NCBI GenBank assembly: GCA_039096225.1
Contig: JBBPEB010000004.1
Coordinates: 530,001-594,000, forward strand
From: Blastocystis sp. Blastoise
Lineage: Eukaryota; Sar; Bigyra; Opalinata; Blastocystidae
DNA: 64,000 nucleotides
Direction: 5' to 3'
The translations under genes were made by a program, and so were the position numbers. Of the stretch, positions 45,122 to 57,400 are shown piece after piece; the first letter of the stretch is position 1; every line of letters starts with the position of its first letter. Under the pieces are notes generated by a model. The model did not search any database. It worked only from the letters and a program-made list of their open reading frames with translations, and had not been told where the DNA came from.

Positions 45122-45518
45122 GAATCGAATTATCGTGTTACCCATAATGCGGATCCTATTCCTCATTTACCTCCTTCTGTGAATAATTATGCTCATCCTG
45201 GCGATGAAGTATATTATTATTATATATTATTATTATTATTATATATTATTATATATTATTATATATTATTATTATATTATTATATATTATTATATATTAT
45301 TATTATTATTATTATATATTATTATATATTATTATATATTATTATTATATTATTATTATTATATATATTACCTATATAAAAACTATATCTATATATAGAT
45401 CTTTTATAATGAAAAGAATACTGCTTATAAAGTGTGTGAAAGACCTGAAAGTAAGAAATGTTCTAATTCTGTTATCTTACCTGTTAATATGAACGATCAT
45501 ACAAGTTATTATGAATAA
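44167..45518 (+). CDS. Secreted class 3 (fungal-type) lipase
   Basis: Seven exons: 44167-44301, 44364-44478, 44542-44687, 44771-44836, 44944-45082, 45123-45208 and 45399-45518, giving about 260 residues. The signal peptide is MSFQILIASLFFALVVVA. Class 3 lipase motifs run in order: VIGFRGTKNVQNFIQDL (oxyanion strand), FVGH|SLGGALAT with the nucleophile Ser, YTYGCPYTGN, HNADPIPHLPP with the catalytic Asp, and NMNDHTSYYE with the catalytic His. The enzyme would hydrolyse acylglycerols outside the cell or in digestive vacuoles. The four cysteines in the N-terminal half suggest disulphides. Five introns are GT-AG; intron 4 (44837-44943) has AT-AC ends and sits directly before the catalytic Ser codon. 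Confidence 0.92.
44837..44943 (+). other. AT-AC intron, U12-type
   Basis: The 107-base intron starts ATATCCTTT, the exact U12 AT-AC 5' consensus, and ends TATAC. TCTTTAAT lies about 10 bases before the end. Removal joins GGC-CAT to AGT-CTT-GGA-GGT, making the invariant GHSLGG. The alternative AG two bases downstream would delete the Ser and shift the frame. Confidence 0.92.
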
Positions 45519-45927
45519 GATCTTTCTTTCTTTTATTGAATAACTTATCATTATCTACATTTCTCATTTATATCTTGCTTCTTATATTATATTTATTATT
45601 GCAATTGAATCAGCAAAAGCTTCTTATATTATATTTATATCATTTAGCTTATCACTTCTTTTGTTTTGCTTCAATCGACATTAAAATTTCATATATTTTT
45701 TCGTATTCATTATCTTAATTAAGCAGTACCATATTTGTTCTTTAGAAACAATAAAAAGAAATGCAACTATGAATACAAAATAAAGAAACACCACAAAAAA
45801 TATTCTTGAGTTCCATAAAAAAAAACGTAACGGTTTTTTTATATATCAGTGAAATGTAGAATTTGCTGTCAATATCAGTGCTATTCATTATTGATATTTG
45901 TTAATCATTGATCATTAGAACACATAA
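45519..45927. other. Intergenic spacer
   Basis: About 400 AT-rich bases between the lipase and glycosyltransferase genes. Nothing further is seen. Confidence 0.45.
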
Positions 45928-46388
45928 ATGAAATCACCACCTTATGTATCATTTATCATCATTATGATAACTATTGTTGCTCTTCAACTATTTTTCAATT
46001 CTGTATTTTTTTTGTCTTTATATAATAGTATAGACTACTATATACATATTCTGTAGATAAATAGAGTAAATCAAGTGATTCAAGTATATCATATGCTCAT
46101 TGGAATTCATGATTTCAAAATATTTTCTTTTATAGTGCAATGATCTTCAAGCTACTAGTCTTATTAGATCACTTCAGACTGATATCACTAATCCTGACTT
46201 GAGTATATTATGATTTGTTTAAAAATAATTTCTTTTTTGTAGATGTCAATAAGAAAAAGAAAGTAAAGAATATTGATATGAAATCACAAGATTTAAATGA
46301 AAATTCTATTGAGCATGTAATTGTATTTTGCTCTAATTTCATAGATTCTAAAGTAAGTTTTTTTAAAGGTTATTTTAAAATAATTAGT

Positions 46389-46419
<31 letters not shown>

Positions 46420-47930
46420 TATATATCAATATAGGATCCACTTAAAATGAAATTACAAGACAATACATTAAAACATTTTAGTTTATTTAATAGAATTGAT
46501 GTCAAATTTTTATTATTTACAAATTCTAAACATTGGATAAAACGAGCTAAAAAATATCATATCGAATATTCAACTAATTTTACGTATGTCTTGTTTTATT
46601 TATTATATTTTAAAATTATTTTGCTTTATTTATTATATTTATTATATTTATTATATTTATTTTAGACTCATTATTTATTTTTATAATTCTTTATATATAT
46701 ATATATAGTACAAATGAATATGGAACTCCTTTTTTCTTTCCTATGTTAGAATACATAGAATCTCATTATATATCATCTTTCTATGGGTTTTTAAATGGAG
46801 ATATATTATTACATGGAAATATAGTTAATATATTAGATACTGTATTGCAAGATATACAAACAGGGAAACTATATCCTCAAGTATATTTATTATATTTATT
46901 ATATTTATAGATTAATATTTTCAATGACTATGTTATTTCTATACTAATTAAAAGATAAAGACTATTATCATAGTATTATTTTTTAAATTTTATTCATATA
47001 CTTATAATAACTATATATAACTATATATATATATATATAGATAATGATTACAGGTCGTCGTAATAATAAGGAAATTGATATAACTGATAATATTGGGACT
47101 ACAAACGAAGAAATTAATCAATTTATTCAACAAAGTGTCTATAAAAATGAACAATTTATTCCTGTTTCTCAAGTATATATGTATATAACATAGTTTACAT
47201 ATATCTTATATATTTTTAGGATTATTTTATTTTTACGAAGGGTACTTTTGATTATCCGAATATGTTCCCCGTGGTTATTGGTCGAAATGATTATGATAAC
47301 TATTTAGTTGATTACTGTTATCATCGAAATGACTCTATTTCACTTATTGATGGATCCAATGCTAGTATATTTTCTTATTCTTTGTTTTTTATTTATTTAT
47401 TATTATTTATTATTATTTATATAGTAATTGCATTACATCAGACAGAGTCCCACGGTAATTTCGCCGGTGAGAGAGTGAATCCCGATAAGAAATGGAATCA
47501 TCTTTTGATTGGTAAGCATCATGAGTATGATAGTGTGCTATTTGCTAATTGGAGATTATGTATATTATTATTATTATATTATTATTATTATTTATTTGTC
47601 AATATATTTATATTATTTATTTATTATTATTATTATAAGTATTATTATTATTTATTTGTTAATATAATTTATATTATTTATTTATTATTATTATTTATTT
47701 GTAATATTTATTATTATTTATTTATTTAGATACCACTACGGATAACCATAATTATCTCATTCACGCGTCTCCATTTGATGATAATTATACCGACAGAGAA
47801 TTACAATTTCTTCAATCACATATACCTGATACTAGTTGTATATTTATATATTATATATTTATATATTTATATATTTATATATTTACAAGCGTTTCACGAC
47901 TGGCTACGCCAGCCTACGCTTGAGTTTTGA
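45928..47930 (+). CDS. Type II membrane glycosyltransferase-like protein
   Basis: About ten exons encode some 390 residues. The N-terminus MKSPPYVSFIIIMITIVALQ is a signal-anchor, as in Golgi transferases. The lumenal part has a GT-A-like core: EHVIVFCSNFID, then RIDVKFLLFTNS, then FYGFLNGDILLH (N-G-D as a DxD-like metal site). FPVVIGRNDYDNYLVDYCYH and SLIDGSNAIIALHQTES follow; GR-x-x-x-DN-x-LV with ID-x(5)-hHQ is shared with uncharacterised predicted nucleotide-sugar transferases. Substrate and donor are unknown. The last exon (47890-47930) encodes FHDWLRQPTLEF and ends in TGA, the only TGA stop in the window. That exon is GC-richer than its surroundings and palindromic in part. All junctions are GT-AG. 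Confidence 0.7.
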
Positions 47931-50900
47931 TAGTTGTCATCTCTTAATTGTTATATTTTATGTTGGTTTTTTTTTAAATATTATGTTTATTTTTATGTTT
48001 TTGTTATTCATTTCTATTTTTTTATTTTTAGGATGAAGACTATTTCATATTTTATAAATTATTATTTCAATTGTTTTAGTTGTTATCTTCTATTGTTTAG
48101 TTATTAGTTTAGTATATTCTAAATAATTTAATTCACACTTTATTCATAATTCCTATTTAACATTTTATATTACATTTTTTGAGTAGTATTTCCTTTTTTA
48201 TTTAGTATCATTTTAGCTATTTTTATTATTGATTATATATATTTATTGTTTATTAATAATAATTGATTAGCTCTTATATTTTATTTTTAATCTTATTCAT
48301 ATTTCTATTTCAATTTAGATTTCAATTTCTATTTCAATTTCTATTTCTATTTCTATTTCTATTTCTATTTCTATTTCTATTTCTATTTCTATTTCTATTT
48401 CTATTTCTATTTCTATTTCTATTTCTATTTCTATTTCTATTTCTATTTCTATTTCTATTTCTATTTCTATTTCTATTTCTATTTCTATTTCTATTTCTAT
48501 TTCTATTTCTATTTCTATTTCTATTTCTATTTCTATTTCTATTTCTATTTCTATTTCTATTTCTATTTCTATTTCTATTTCTATTTCTATTTCTATTTCT
48601 ATTTCTATTTCTATTTCTATTTCTATTTCTATTTCTATTTCTATTTCTATTTCTATTTAGATTTCTATTTCTATTTCTATTTCTATTTCTATTTCTATTT
48701 CTATTTCTATTTAGATTTCTATTTAGATTTCTATTTCTATTTCTATTTCTATTTCTATTTAGATTTCTATTTAGATTTAAATTTATATTTTAGTTTTCTA
48801 TATTAATTCACTTTTCTTTGTTAATTTATTTATAACTGTTTTTGTAATTATAAATTCATTTAGTTTTATAAATATTTTATACTTTAAACAATATTATTAT
48901 GATTATAAAATATTTTTTCTTTTAAAACTTATTATTATCAGTTATTTCTTATCTTTAAGAATTTATTTTTTATTTTTAATTATTCTATATAATTATTATT
49001 ATGAGAAAGAACTTACTCTTTTGTCTAAAAAATATTATTTATTCTTTTATAAATTTTCTCATATATTATTTTATTCCATTTTAAATTATTATCATTTTTA
49101 TCTCTATTTGATTTTTTATATTCTATCATTTCTTTTTATATATACTATTATATATATATATTTAATATTTTATTATACCCCTTTTCTTATTAATAAATGT
49201 TTAATTATATGTAATAGTTACTATATTTTAATACTATCAGATTCAAATGTTTATAATATTATTATTTTTTATTACTCCTATTTCAATTTGGATTTAAAAA
49301 AATATATATATATTTTTAATAATTAAAATATATATATTATTCTATATAATCGATAATAACTCATAGAGTTCTTTCTAAATATTTATCATATATAGAATTT
49401 CTTTTATAAAAGAAAAAAAGAATTATTTTTAAAAATTATCTATTCATTTTTTATAATGTTTTCAAAATCATTTCATTAAATGAAACGAAAAACTAAATAT
49501 AAACCAAAAATTACATTCTATATCATAAATAGATTTAGTACTTTAAAAACTGTAACTATCATACATAAAATATAGTTTATAAAACAAATGAGTTATTTTA
49601 AAAAAACTCTAAAAGACTTTAACGTTTTGAAATACACATATCCACTTTTATTTTAACTAATTTTATGCTAATATACATATATATTTAATTTATTATTTTA
49701 ATTTATAAAAAGTAACTTGAATTTCATTTGTTTAAAGTCACAATTACAAAAAAATGAGTTCTTTTGAAAGATAAAAAACATTCTTTAAACAATAATATTT
49801 TTGTATTTAGTGACAAAAAAACGTATTATACTGTTTTAGAAACAATTAAAATCTTTTTACCCATTCTAACATTCCTATCAAACAGTCAACTACATTTAAT
49901 TAAACTAATTTTTAATATTTTATATTCTATAATAAGTCTATTTATTATTTTTATAAAAAGTGACTTGAATCTCTTGACTTAACTATTGTAATTCTAAAGA
50001 ATCAAATTTTTAAACAACTTAAAATGTTTATTTATTGTAGATTTTAATATAAAATACTCCAAAAACACTCAATACTTTCTTATTCTAACCATTTTTTTAA
50101 AATAGACTCATTTTAACATTTTGGTCAAACACACAACCACCTTTATTTCAAACAATTCTTTTATTATTATAAACATTAAACACTCTAATACTCATTTTTA
50201 CAAAAAGTGACTTGAATCTCTTCACTTAAGACAGTCAAACAGACAATTCAAAATTATTTTACCCTTTAAACTCATTATAAAGTGATAATATTTATAGAAT
50301 TGTCCTAATATGTGGTTTAGGACATATTGAACTACTTTTTATAAAATTATGAGCCAACATGTGCATATATCATTCACTCGTCAACTCCACTTTTGACCAT
50401 TTTTTTGAGATATGCAATACATATAATGTCTAGTTTTCAAATATGTAAAAATTAATTGTCAAATATGAATTTGATTTGTCAACTTTCAGAAAATTTTTAG
50501 AAAAACGATTTTTCAATTTTCAGTTTTTTAACATGTTATACTATTGACTCTACTGAACTCATTTTTTTATTAATTTCAAATATTAAAAATAATATAATTA
50601 ATATATCTTATTCTATGTATTTATTTGTTAAAATTATATAAAATAATAAAATATTGACTGAGAAATTAATGTTATAAAGTATACCCTTTTTTCAAAAAAT
50701 AATTTTTTTATGTTTTTCATATATAATTTTTTATCTCAAAAGTTATTATATATTTTGATAAGATTTTTATCAATATATAAACTATAGGTTGTCTAGTTTA
50801 TATATAAGTTTTATTTATTTTTTAAAAATTAATATTGATGGAGAAATTGTCAAAATAAACTATAGTATCAAAAATGTTTTCTTTTTTTAAACGATTTATT

Positions 50901-52299
50901 TCACTAATTAAAGACAATTAAAAACTTATTTATTTATTTTAAGCTTATTTATGACATATACAACTCATAAAGACTCATAACTAACTTTTTAAAACAAACA
51001 TTGTCTGTATCAGTTCAACATGTTGTCTTAACTTTTTCAAATAAGTGATATATAGTATCCATGAGTGGTTCTAAACACATATTAAAACGTTTTAAGAGTT
51101 TATTGAGTTAACATTGTCTGGTGATCTGTTGTTAAAGTCTTTTAAAAACAAAATAAAATTGTAAAATATGTTTATTTTGGTATGTAGTTTTTAAATATAA
51201 AGTAAAATGTCAAATAAAATTGTTAATGATGAAAATATAAACAAAAAACAAATGAAAACTTTTTAAGAAAATTTTTTGAAAGTCATTTTTTATTGAGTTC
51301 AACTATTGACTCTTGTCACCTGAGTTTTCAATTAATTAAAAAAATGAAAAATATGTATCTGCTATGACATGTCTAGTTTCTAAATATGTTTTAACTTTTT
51401 TATTTTATTAAGAATTGATTGAGAAATCACAATAACAAACTATACCCTTTTTTGAAAATTTTCATTTTTATGTTTTTCATATAAATGAATGTTTCTCAGT
51501 CAATATTCAATATTTAGATAAAATAAAAAATATGTATCTGCAATAGCTTATCTTAATTATAATTATACTTTTATTTTTAAAAAATACCCAAAACTCAAGG
51601 AGAAAGACGAATAACAAACTATACTATCAAAACATCAAAATTTCTATTATCAAATATTTTCTTATGAAAACTTTTTAAACAACTAAAAGACATATTTCTG
51701 ACATGTATTGATTCAAAATCACTTGAATAAACTCAAATAAGTTTATAAAGAAGGAATGTGTTGGATATCAGTTTGTCTTTTGTTGTTATTTAAAGGAATT
51801 ATTGTTGTTTCAGAGTAGTTGAGGTCAGTATCATTGCATATAAAATGGTTTTAGAGTTTATAGTTAGTGATGTGTGTATTGATATGTTGTCAACTTCTAA
51901 ATATAAACAAATTTACCCGTCAAAACTATTTATTAGACTAACCCGTCAATAAAAGTCAATTTTATAAAAATAAATATAAAGAATGTGAGTAGATATAGAA
52001 AAAATAAGAAAACAATAAAAAATAAAAAACGAAAAATAAGTGTTTTTATAAAAATGAAAAATATTGGATAAAATAGAAATAATCCAATAATTTTGGTTAA
52101 AATTTTGTGCGAAAATGGTTTTTTGCGTTTTTTAGCCAGAAATTTAGAGTTTTCGAAAAATTTCTTTAACAGTCATTTTCAGAATTGTGTTCCGGTTTTT
52201 ATGATGTTATTTTTATTTTATAAAAGTTAATAACAAAGTCAATAAATGTGAAAGTGTGTGAGACACCGTACGCTACATGAACTAAATTAAGGATATTAA
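47931..52299. other. Gene-poor repeat block
   Basis: About 4.4 kb without a supported gene. It contains the TTTCTA array (48310-48780) and, from about 49.6 to 51.8 kb, several degenerate dispersed repeats. AAAAAGTGACTTGAATCTCT recurs near 49957 and 50206, with a looser copy near 49708. A block beginning near 50653 and ending in TATGTTTTTCATATA near 50724 recurs at about 51410-51486. GAGAAATCACAATAACAAAC-type strings recur near 50834 and 51594. The open frames inside are low in complexity and have no splice partners. The right edge abuts the 5'-less methyltransferase-like gene. Confidence 0.55.
48310..48780 (+). repeat. (TTTCTA)n hexanucleotide array
   Basis: About 75-80 tandem copies of TTTCTA, nearly perfect over 300 bases, with TTTAGA variants at the right end. 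It is intergenic. Reading it as a protein gives FLFL repeats and is not a gene. Confidence 0.95.
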
Positions 52300-52422
52300 T
52301 ATATTTATAAAGCTTGTTTTTATCTTGGTACTGGATATGTTTCAGGAAAAATCAGTTCAATTTGTAAAACAACTGAAGTTGTTTATTATGATAAGTGGTA
52401 TAGGTATGTTTATATATATATA

Positions 52423-52501
<79 letters not shown>

Positions 52502-53100
52502 CTTATATAGTAAAAAGATCAATTTGACAGTAACTCGTCCGCCAGTGGACTCCACAAAATTAAATGATGTAATTCGAATTGTTGAGTATACTTATATACT
52601 TATTATAAATAATATATATATATATATATATATATAGTGTATATGATAAGAAGATGAAAGGTGAATGTAACCGTTATCATTTTTATTTCGATCGTTTAAA
52701 GGAGTTAGATAAAGTTTATGACGCGATCTTTATCGAAGGCGGATGCAGACTTCATGCATTTAATAAAATATCCATATATATATATATATATTAAACTGTT
52801 ATTATGTTTATTATATTGTATAACCTTAATGAATTTACATTATTCCCTATTTGAATGATAATTCATTAGTTATTTTCCGCGGTTATAATATCAAACGATA
52901 TGATTATAATGATATTATTAATGAAGCATTTGAATTATTATATGAGTATATATATAACAGATATATTCATTTATATATTTATATTATTACAAATATATAG
53001 ATTACCACCTTTGAGAACTAGACATACGTTGAACTTTGAGGGGATTCGTATTTACCGTCACGTGCCTGGGAAGAATATTACGACATCTCTTCCTTTATAA
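52300..53100 (+). CDS. Class I SAM methyltransferase-like protein, 5' end missing or undetected
   Basis: Five linked exon pieces read LGTGYVSGKISSICKTTEVV, INLTVTRPPVDSTKLNDVIR, DKVYDAIFIEGGCRLHAFNK, IIPYLNDNSLVIFRGYNIKR and LPPLRTRHTLNFEGIRIYRH to TAA at 53100. The pattern G-x-G-x-x-x-G ... YDAIFIEGG(x)R ... PYLxxxSLVIF resembles Rossmann-fold methyltransferases of the type F-D-V-I-x-V-D-G-R-x-R found in uncharacterised algal and protist proteins. The first visible exon opens after a stop at 52297-52299 and has no ATG, so upstream exons should exist. I could not find them in the repeat block, so the gene may be truncated. One junction (52768-52838) is an AT-AC intron. The others are GT-AG. 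Confidence 0.5.
52768..52838 (+). other. AT-AC intron, U12-type
   Basis: The 71-base intron starts ATATCCATA and ends TTTAC, with CCTTAAT (U12 branch consensus TCCTTAAC) about nine bases before the end. No GT donor exists near the exon edge. Removal joins FNK to IIPYLNDNSLVIF in phase 0, giving the spacing expected after the IEGG motif. Confidence 0.85.
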
Positions 53101-54466
53101 AGCATATATATTATAATTATCTATTATTCTATACTATATATATATATATATATAATTGACAATATTTTTCTTATTTCTATCAGATATATAAATATATTTC
53201 TATATATATAAATTCAATTTAATCCTTATTTATTATCCATTTTACTATATTTGCTGTATGTTTTATATGTGTTCTTTTCTTAAATAGTTTATATATTTAT
53301 TATATTACTATTCATTTATTATTCATTTATATATATATATATATATATTGTTTCTTTTTATTTCCCTTGTGTATGTCTTTATATTACATACAGATATATT
53401 ATTATTTCAATTGATGATTATTAATTATATTTATATACATTTCTTCAATATTATATTCATTCAAGTAGATAATGATAATAAAATCATCATTTTTTTAATT
53501 TTAAATGCTTAAAAAAATAAATTCAATTTTTTTCTTTCTTTATTTTCTTGCATTTTTTTTCACATATTTCATATGAACATGAATTAGCAATATTTACATA
53601 TATATTGGATACCATTACTAGATTCATTGTTTTCTTCTTTTTTTTCGTTATTTTATTATATATATATATATATCTAGATATTATTTTTCTATGTTTTATT
53701 TATATTTACATTTTTCAATAGTCAATATAACTACTTCATTATTCAATTTTATTTTACTTATTAATTCTAGTCATTTTATTATAATAACATTACACAAGCT
53801 CATTAGATATATATATTCACAATTTTGATATAATAAATATATATTATTGTAATTTATATAACATTATATTCATAGTTTTATTAATAACAAAAAATAACAT
53901 TTTTTTACATGGATGAATATTCTTTTTTAAAAATTTCCATACAAATCTTTATATAAAGAAATAATTGACTATTAATAGTAATATAAGGTAATATAATTAA
54001 TAAGATAATAATAGAATACCATAGAAATATATATATAATCTTTAAAAAAAAATTAAAGAAATAGTAATACAAACTGAAGAAACATAATTTCAAACAAATA
54101 AGTTAGATTTAAAAAAAAATAAAAAAAAGAAGTCGAGTTGATAGAAAATCCGAAGTCAGCTATTTAATTTATAAATACTTTTAAATATATCTTATATATA
54201 TATATAATGAAATATAACAAGAGTATTTATATAAAATAAATTTAGTAAAAACTAAATATACATATAAATAGCATAATAGTTTAAAAAGGACAAAAGAAAA
54301 AGAAAAAAAAGAAATAATAATTAAGAAAAGAAATAATTTATATATATATATGATAAATAGAAGTTTACGATGATAAAAATACAATATAAAACATAAAAAT
54401 AATATATATATAAAACTAATATCATAAGAAATAGTTGAAATAATACTGTATATACCTATATATATT
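53101..54466. other. Convergent 3' spacer
   Basis: About 1.37 kb, extremely AT-rich, between the methyltransferase-like gene and beta'-COP. Short open frames near 53905-54384 are low in complexity, lack splice partners and are not supported. Confidence 0.5.
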
Positions 54467-57400
54467 TTACATATTCGCTAATTCTTTTTCTAAGTCATCT
54501 AAATCACCATCACTTATTTCACCTGAAATATCACTGAAAGTGTCTGAATTATTAGTATTATTATTAGTATTATTACTAATATTATTATTATTATTAGATA
54601 CGATATCTTCATCATTATTCATTTCTATATCATTTAAAACATCTTCTAAATTATCAGCTGTTATTTCATCTTCAACTTCAGTAGATATACTCTCATATAT
54701 ATTATTATTATCATTATTATTATTATGTGTAATAATATTTTGTTCTTTTTCTTTTTGACGTTCTTTCTCTTCTTCTATAATTTGATGAATATCCACGGTT
54801 ATTTCTGTTTTCTCTTCATCTTCTTTCTCATTTGTATTTACCATAATATTATCATCAAAATAATTATTAGTATTTTCTTCAATTTCTTGAGATTTCTCTT
54901 TATTATTATCATCAGAAACTGAATTAGATTTTAAATCTGTCTGAATCAAGCTTAACATACCTTGAATAGACATTCCTTCTTCACTATTTTTAAAAGTATT
55001 ATAATCTATATATTTATTTGCAGGTATAAAATTCTTATATAATATTAAAATATTTTTTTCTATTTGAGAAGCTTCTAATACTTGAGGGAAAAGATCCATA
55101 AAATCACGGGGATCTGCCAATAAACTACTAGCAGGATTTTTTCTTTTTAATAAATCTTTTTTCCATAAATCTACAATTTCGCTAATTCTAGACGGTATAT
55201 ATGTACGTGCAAAGAAAGCAGCTTCTGCATATCTTTGAGTATTTAATAATATAGATATACAATTATCTATATCACTTATAATATAACTAGCAATAAAAGA
55301 AATATTATAAAACTTAGTATCTTCTGATCGTTGAGATAATTTCTTAAGTCCTTCTTTATCTCCTAAAGAAGATAAAAGTAATAATAAAGCAGATAAATCA
55401 TGAGCACGAGTACTACATTCCTATATATATATATAATAATAATAATAATAATTTATATATATTATTTATTTCATTTGAAAAATATAGATTATATGTTATA
55501 ATAATAATATTGTTGATAATAATAAATATATTAATAATGTTATTAATAATATTGTTGATAATAATAAATATAATAATAATAATATATATATACAACAGCT
55601 AGATGCAGATTTCCTAATTCAATACAAACATCACTAAGTCTCTTCCATCGTTGATATATATATATCTTATCATTTAAAGAAGGCTCATGAAGAAGTAAAG
55701 AATAAGCTTCCTATAAATATATTATTATTATTATTATTACATATATTTATAATAATAATACTCTAATAATATATAATAATATATAATAATATATATACAT
55801 CAACTTTCTTTAATTCGATACAATATTCAAATTTCAATTCAGGATCTATAGCTAAATGTAAAGCTTCCTCAACATAACCGCGGTTATTTAAGAATTTAGC
55901 TAAAACATCATATTTTTCTTTTGATATTTGTGTTAATAAATAATTAGCATGTTCAATATTTTCTTCACATATATCTGTTTGATAATCCAAAACAGAAGAA
56001 TCAATAGTATAACTTGTTATATTATACTGTATAATAATAATATATATAATAATAATATATAGAATAATAATATATATAATAATAATAATATATATAATAA
56101 TAATAATATATATACATGATTATCTGTAAAATACACTTTCTTGTCTTTAGGTATATATTTAAGGAAATAGGAACGGTTACCCACATAACTAATTGTTTCA
56201 ATATAAGATCCAATCATATATTTTAATTTATTTTCTGAAACAAATAATAATGCATGATTATACCATTCTCCACGTTGTGCAGTTAAAGTATTTTCAGAAA
56301 TAACTTCAAATGCATTATATATACCTATTAAAATAATAATAATAAACATAATCATAAATATAATAATAATAATCATAATAAATATGTTAATAATAATAAT
56401 ATTATTATACCTGAAGTTTCTTCTTCTTGTGTATATTCATGATTATCAACAACTTCCTTTCTAAATGATAAAACATAGAGAGAATCACTAGTAAATATAG
56501 CTACTAATTCATTATCACTACTCCAACATATATACTATATAATAATATTATATTATATTATTTAAAACTTTATCAATATAAATATATATATATACATTAG
56601 CACTAACATCAATTTTACGTATAATTTTTCCTGTAGACCAAGAATAAAAGATAATAAATTGATTATAAATAACAGAAAGACAAGGACCTCCATATAGGTT
56701 TACTACACCTTCAGGAATAGTAATAGTATGAGAAGGATTGAAATTAGAAAATATATGTAATGTATTCTGAGTCTATATATATTATTATTATTATTATATA
56801 AATTTAAAAAAATAATATATAAAATAATATATAAAATAATATATGAAATAATATATAAAATAATATTATTTTATATATATATCTATATATATACCTCTAA
56901 GATAGCATAGCTACCATTATCAATACCCCAAGTAAAGAAAAGACATTTACCATATCCTTTATTACGTAACTGTCTACTTGTATATATATAATACTCATTT
57001 TCACCATAAACACTAATAAATCGACTATTTGGAGAATGAGAAATAATCATAGGAGTAATTTCACATCGACCCAACTATAGTTATATTATTATATAGTTAT
57101 ATTATTATATAGTTATATTATTATATAGTTATATTATACTTATTATTATAAGTATATTAATAATAATACATATATACATCTTTAGTATTAAGAGATATTA
57201 TTTCTCCGTTATGTTCTCTCTCAGATTCTCCCTCCATAATAGGGATTGCCGCCAAATTACTAATAAATATATCATTCTGAACAGACCAGACAATTTTCCC
57301 TTGGGAATCCATAGAAATAGTAGGTGTTTCAACACCAATTTGATAAATACTAAATCCATCATCAAAACCTAAAGCAATCTATATATATATATTATAATAT

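Noticed and set aside
47887..47922. GC-richer imperfect palindrome (CAAGCG...CGCTTG) that looks like a hairpin or terminator
   Set aside because: It lies in the last exon of the glycosyltransferase-like gene, where the frame (FHDWLRQPTLEF, stop) is in phase with the previous exon. Coding explains it.
48263..48793. Open frame of 176 codons rich in Phe and Leu
   Set aside because: It is a translation of the TTTCTA hexanucleotide array.
49021..49982. Open frames of 72-101 codons in the gene-poor block
   Set aside because: Hydrophobic low-complexity translations of T-rich DNA with no exon context.
52538..52548. GTCCGCCAGTG, the inverse of the CACTGGCGGAC at 21430, suggesting another transposon end
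   Set aside because: It is inside a coding exon (TVTRPPVDSTK) of the methyltransferase-like gene. The match is only 11 bases with no partner repeat nearby.
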